NCBI RefSeq assembly: GCF_041027365.1 | Contig: NZ_JBFTEH010000002.1 | Location: 186,001-250,000 of the forward strand | Source: VKMB-3413 sp041027365 | GTDB taxonomy: Bacteria > Pseudomonadota > Alphaproteobacteria > Rhizobiales > Rhizobiaceae | Direction of reading: 5' to 3' | DNA: 64,000 nucleotides | Shown: positions 61,523 through 64,000 of the stretch, one piece after another | How positions within the stretch are numbered: the first letter of the stretch is position 1 | How the letters are laid out: each line of letters opens with the position of its first letter | Program-made: the position numbers and the translations under genes | The notes under the pieces: generated by a model | The model's input: only the letters and a program-made list of their open reading frames with translations | Told to the model about the DNA's origin: nothing | The model's database searches: none

Positions 61523-62743
61523 TCAGCCCTCGGCCGAATATCCGACCGCCTCGCGCTTCTCGCCGCGGGTCAGGAAGTCGGCGCCGCCGACGCGTGCCCA
61601 CAGGGCCTCCCGCTCGGCGCTGAGCCCGTCCACCCGGTCGAGGTCCGCCTTCAAGGTCAGCCGCGGCAGGTCGAAGTGACCGCCGAGCCAGTCGCCGATT
61701 GCCCCGGCGAGGCGGTTCAGAAGCGGCAGCACGGTCAGCCGGTAGAGGGCCCGGTTCGCCTCGGCATAGTTCGAATAGGTCGCGTCGCCCGGAATCGCGA
61801 GCAGCATGGGCGGCACGCCGAAGGCGAGCGCGATGTCGCGCGCGGCGCCATTCTTCGCCTCGATGAAGTCCATGTCCTTCGGCGACAGCGCCATCGCCTT
61901 CCAGTCGAGCCCGCCTTCGAGCAGCATCGGCCGCCCGGCCCGCGCCGCTCCGACATAGCCGCTCTCGAGCTCGGCCTTCAGCCGGTCGAACTGCTCGGGC
62001 GCGAGATTGCCGCCGGCGGGCTTGTAGACCAGAGCCCCGGACGGTCGCGCCGAGTTTTCCAGGAGCGACCTGTTCCAGTGCGACGCCGCGTTATGGAGGT
62101 CCAGGGCTGCCTGCGCAGCGCCGAGCGGCGGATAACCGGAGACGTCGGCCAGCGGATGGAACAGCTTCACCTGGAGGATGGCGCCCGGCCGCTCCCCCTC
62201 GCCCTCCGCCCCGATGCGCCTGACGCTCGACCCGACGCGGTACTCGTAGGCCTGCGGCCAGCCGTCCGCTCCCTCGACGACGCGGATGCGGTCCGGCCGC
62301 AGCGCATGCAGCGCGCGAACCTGCCCGTCCAGCAAACCCGCTTCGAGGTAGGCGTTCCCCGACAGGAGGAGGTGGCCGCAGAGGGTCTCGATCAGGCCGG
62401 CGCCGTCGGTCGAAGCGTTCGGCCGGCGCAGGAGATCGAGGAGCGGATGCCTCTCGATCTCTTGCGCCCCGTCATAGAGCAGGATCGGGATCGCCGCGGC
62501 GGTCTCGGCAATCAGCCGCACCGAGCGGTAGACCACCGGATTCTGCAGAAAGCCGCTGCGCGCCAGCGCTTGATACGAGCGCTCGGACCAGATGCCGTCG
62601 CTCTGGCCGGTGAAGACCAGCGCGCCCGCCACCGTGCCGATCGACTTCGTCTCCGGCTCCGGCGCGGGCCCCCGGTCCGTCCCGGCACGCGCCCGTCCGT
62701 CCACCCGGCCGAGCCAGGCGGCAATTCGCTCCATCGCTGTCAT
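61523..62743 (-). CDS. GTA g3: portal protein
   Basis: A 406-residue HK97-type portal: LARSGFLQNPVVYRSVRLIAETAAAIPILLYD, HPLLDLLRRPN, SGNAYLEAGLLDGQVRALHALRPDRI, DFIEAKNGAARDIALAFGVPPMLLAIPGDATYSNYAEANRALYRLTVLPLL. The ring of this protein is the DNA entrance of the head and the docking site of the terminase. It lies 83 bp after the g2 stop, and 120 bp of non-coding or micro-ORF sequence separate it from the 23-aa micro-ORF. Confidence 0.96.
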   Translation of the reverse strand: MTAMERIAAWLGRVDGRARAGTDRGPAPEPETKSIGTVAGALVFTGQSDGIWSERSYQALARSGFLQNPVVYRSVRLIAETAAAIPILLYDGAQEIERHPLLDLLRRPNASTDGAGLIETLCGHLLLSGNAYLEAGLLDGQVRALHALRPDRIRVVEGADGWPQAYEYRVGSSVRRIGAEGEGERPGAILQVKLFHPLADVSGYPPLGAAQAALDLHNAASHWNRSLLENSARPSGALVYKPAGGNLAPEQFDRLKAELESGYVGAARAGRPMLLEGGLDWKAMALSPKDMDFIEAKNGAARDIALAFGVPPMLLAIPGDATYSNYAEANRALYRLTVLPLLNRLAGAIGDWLGGHFDLPRLTLKADLDRVDGLSAEREALWARVGGADFLTRGEKREAVGYSAEG

Positions 62744-62826
62744 CGATCACTCCCGGTCGGCGGCCCTCCGTGCCGCGTTCGCCGCAGCCGTGCCCGCCAT
62801 CGCCGCCCGCCGGCGACCTTAGAAGA

Positions 62827-64000
62827 TCACAAGCCTCGCACCCGCGGGTCCTGCGCCGGCCGCATCAGCGCCGTCACCGCCCAGACCAGCGCGTCGAGCC
62901 GGTCGGGCGAGCGCCCGCCGGAGAGCCCATCGGTGCCGAAGTCCGCCATCTCGTCCTCCAACTCGGCGAACCGCCCGGCATGGCGCACGCGCCCCTGCTC
63001 GTAGAGCGCGGCGACCGGCTCGGCACGCACCCACTTGCCTCGGCTCGCACGCACCGCCTTGAAGGGCACGGTCGGCGCCTGCGCCCGGACCACCGCCTCG
63101 ACCATGTCGCCGCCCTGGTTCACCTCGGCAACGATCCGGTCCGCCTGCAGCCGCTCGTAGAGCCCCACCGCCGCAGCCGCCCATTCATGCGGCTTTGCGC
63201 CCCGGCGGGAGGCGTCGGCGAGGACGTAGATCACCGGGTCCCGTCCCCTCGCCGCTCCGCCTCCCGCCGCCGGATCCAGAGCCGCCGCGATCCCCGCAGC
63301 GACGATGCCGCAGGCGTCGGAGCGCTTGTGCGCACTCGCCGGCGGGTCGACCGCGACGACGATGCGCGCAAGCTCCGGCGCCGCCCGGACCCGTGTCCGC
63401 TCGATCGTTTCGAGATCGAACAGCGCATCCTCGCGCGCCGAAACGATCAGCCCGTCGAGTTCCTGCCGGCCGAGCCGCGTACCGGCGTAGCGCTGCTCGA
63501 TCGCGGTCAGGAACCCAGGCGCGAGATGCTGTGCATTCTCGGCCGTGCGCATATGCGTCGTGACCGTCGCGGGATCGGCGATCAGCCGCTTCAAGAGCGG
63601 GATCGGCCGCGGCGTGGTCGTGAACAGGGCCCGCGGCCGGTCTCCCAGCCTCAGCGCGAACTGCAGATTGTCGAAGCAGGCCTCCCCCTGCACCCATTTC
63701 GCCAGCTCGTCGCCCCAGGCGAGATCGAACTGGTAGCCGCGCAAGGCGTCCGGATCCTCCGACGAGAAGATCTGCGCGATCGCCCCATTGGCAAAGACCA
63801 GCCGCCGCCGGCTGGCCTCGAACACCGGGCGCACGCCCTTCTTCAAGGACATCAACCCACTCTCGCCGTCGATCATCACCTCGCGCGCATCGCCCAGCGT
63901 CTCGGCGATCAGGCCGATCCGCCCATGCGGGCGATCCGCGAAGGGCGCCTCACCGGCCGCCATCGCCCGCACCCATTCGGCGCCGGCGCGCGTCTTGCCC
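62827..64000 (-). CDS. GTA g2: large terminase (TerL), 5' part beyond window
   Basis: At least 391 residues of the DNA-packaging ATPase/nuclease are visible. The frame stays open to the window edge, where GKTRAGAEWVR, the end of the Walker A region, is encoded. The ATPase domain includes SSEDPDALRGYQFDLAWGDELAKW (Walker B-like), and the nuclease domain has the acidic metal-binding VVAVDPPAS, RIVAEVNQGGDM and SPDRLDALVWAVTAL motifs. GTA terminases package host DNA in headfuls. g1 and the operon promoter should lie beyond the right edge. Confidence 0.95.
   Translation of the reverse strand, partial: GKTRAGAEWVRAMAAGEAPFADRPHGRIGLIAETLGDAREVMIDGESGLMSLKKGVRPVFEASRRRLVFANGAIAQIFSSEDPDALRGYQFDLAWGDELAKWVQGEACFDNLQFALRLGDRPRALFTTTPRPIPLLKRLIADPATVTTHMRTAENAQHLAPGFLTAIEQRYAGTRLGRQELDGLIVSAREDALFDLETIERTRVRAAPELARIVVAVDPPASAHKRSDACGIVAAGIAAALDPAAGGGAARGRDPVIYVLADASRRGAKPHEWAAAAVGLYERLQADRIVAEVNQGGDMVEAVVRAQAPTVPFKAVRASRGKWVRAEPVAALYEQGRVRHAGRFAELEDEMADFGTDGLSGGRSPDRLDALVWAVTALMRPAQDPRVRGL

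Noticed and set aside
49620..64000. Integrated prophage
   Set aside because: No integrase, repressor, replication genes or attachment repeats are seen, and gene order matches the GTA cluster rather than a phage genome; composition equals the flanking chromosome.

Overview
The window is a GC-rich (roughly two thirds G+C) stretch of an alphaproteobacterial chromosome, most likely of the order Hyphomicrobiales (Rhizobiales). The placement rests on gene content and order: a ccmI-ccmE-ccmF-ccmH block (the rhizobial cycHJKL order) followed by degP, a two-component pair and glnE; a FeuP/FeuQ-like osmosensing pair; small DUF1236 and DUF2147 proteins; and a gene transfer agent (GTA) head-tail cluster of the Rhodobacter capsulatus type. 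A family such as Aurantimonadaceae is possible but cannot be settled here. No rRNA, tRNA, CRISPR array, insertion sequence or integrase was seen.

Left part (1-20.3 kb) is a mosaic of housekeeping and accessory genes: a truncated aldo/keto reductase, a DUF1236 secreted protein, an MFS transporter with a penicillin acylase-family Ntn hydrolase, an Ldh-family dehydrogenase, an AbrB-family membrane protein, DUF4112, three small hypothetical proteins, a large Lhr-type DEXH helicase, an EamA transporter, a YitT-like membrane protein, three tandem DUF2147 genes, a YfcG-like glutathione transferase, AMP nucleosidase and a membrane-anchored EEP phosphatase/nuclease.

Middle part (20.3-34.9 kb): ETF-ubiquinone oxidoreductase, an SMR exporter, a DHH-family phosphoesterase, an atypical uracil-DNA glycosylase lacking two expected Fe-S cysteines, MFS and EamA transporters, an orphan form II (AYRGAGR) xanthine dehydrogenase-type molybdenum subunit, aminopeptidase N and a PAS sensor histidine kinase.

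The 35-49.5 kb block is almost entirely minus strand. Reading downstream it runs: periplasmic small protein, FeuP-like regulator, FeuQ-like kinase, lipoprotein, ccmI, ccmE, ccmF, ccmH, degP, OmpR-type regulator, kinase, glnE. It joins envelope stress, cytochrome c maturation and nitrogen control. Several junctions are 4-bp, 14-bp or 20-bp overlaps.

The right end (49.6-64 kb) is a GTA cluster on the minus strand, g2 (terminase, truncated by the window edge) to g15, with every head and tail gene present and largely translationally coupled. Features beyond the standard set are: a holin-like two-TM gene right after g15; an unassigned 84-aa gene between g7 and g8; a full CtrA-type box (TTAA-N7-TTAA) about 90 bp upstream of g8; an intrinsic terminator between g8 and g9; hairpins after g6 and after the holin-like gene; and, between g3 and g3.5, a plus-strand consensus terminator preceded by a perfect TTGACA, facing two coupled micro-ORFs on the other strand. 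This last locus, a possible antisense RNA or coupling device inside the GTA operon, and the CtrA box are the most interesting candidates for undescribed regulation.
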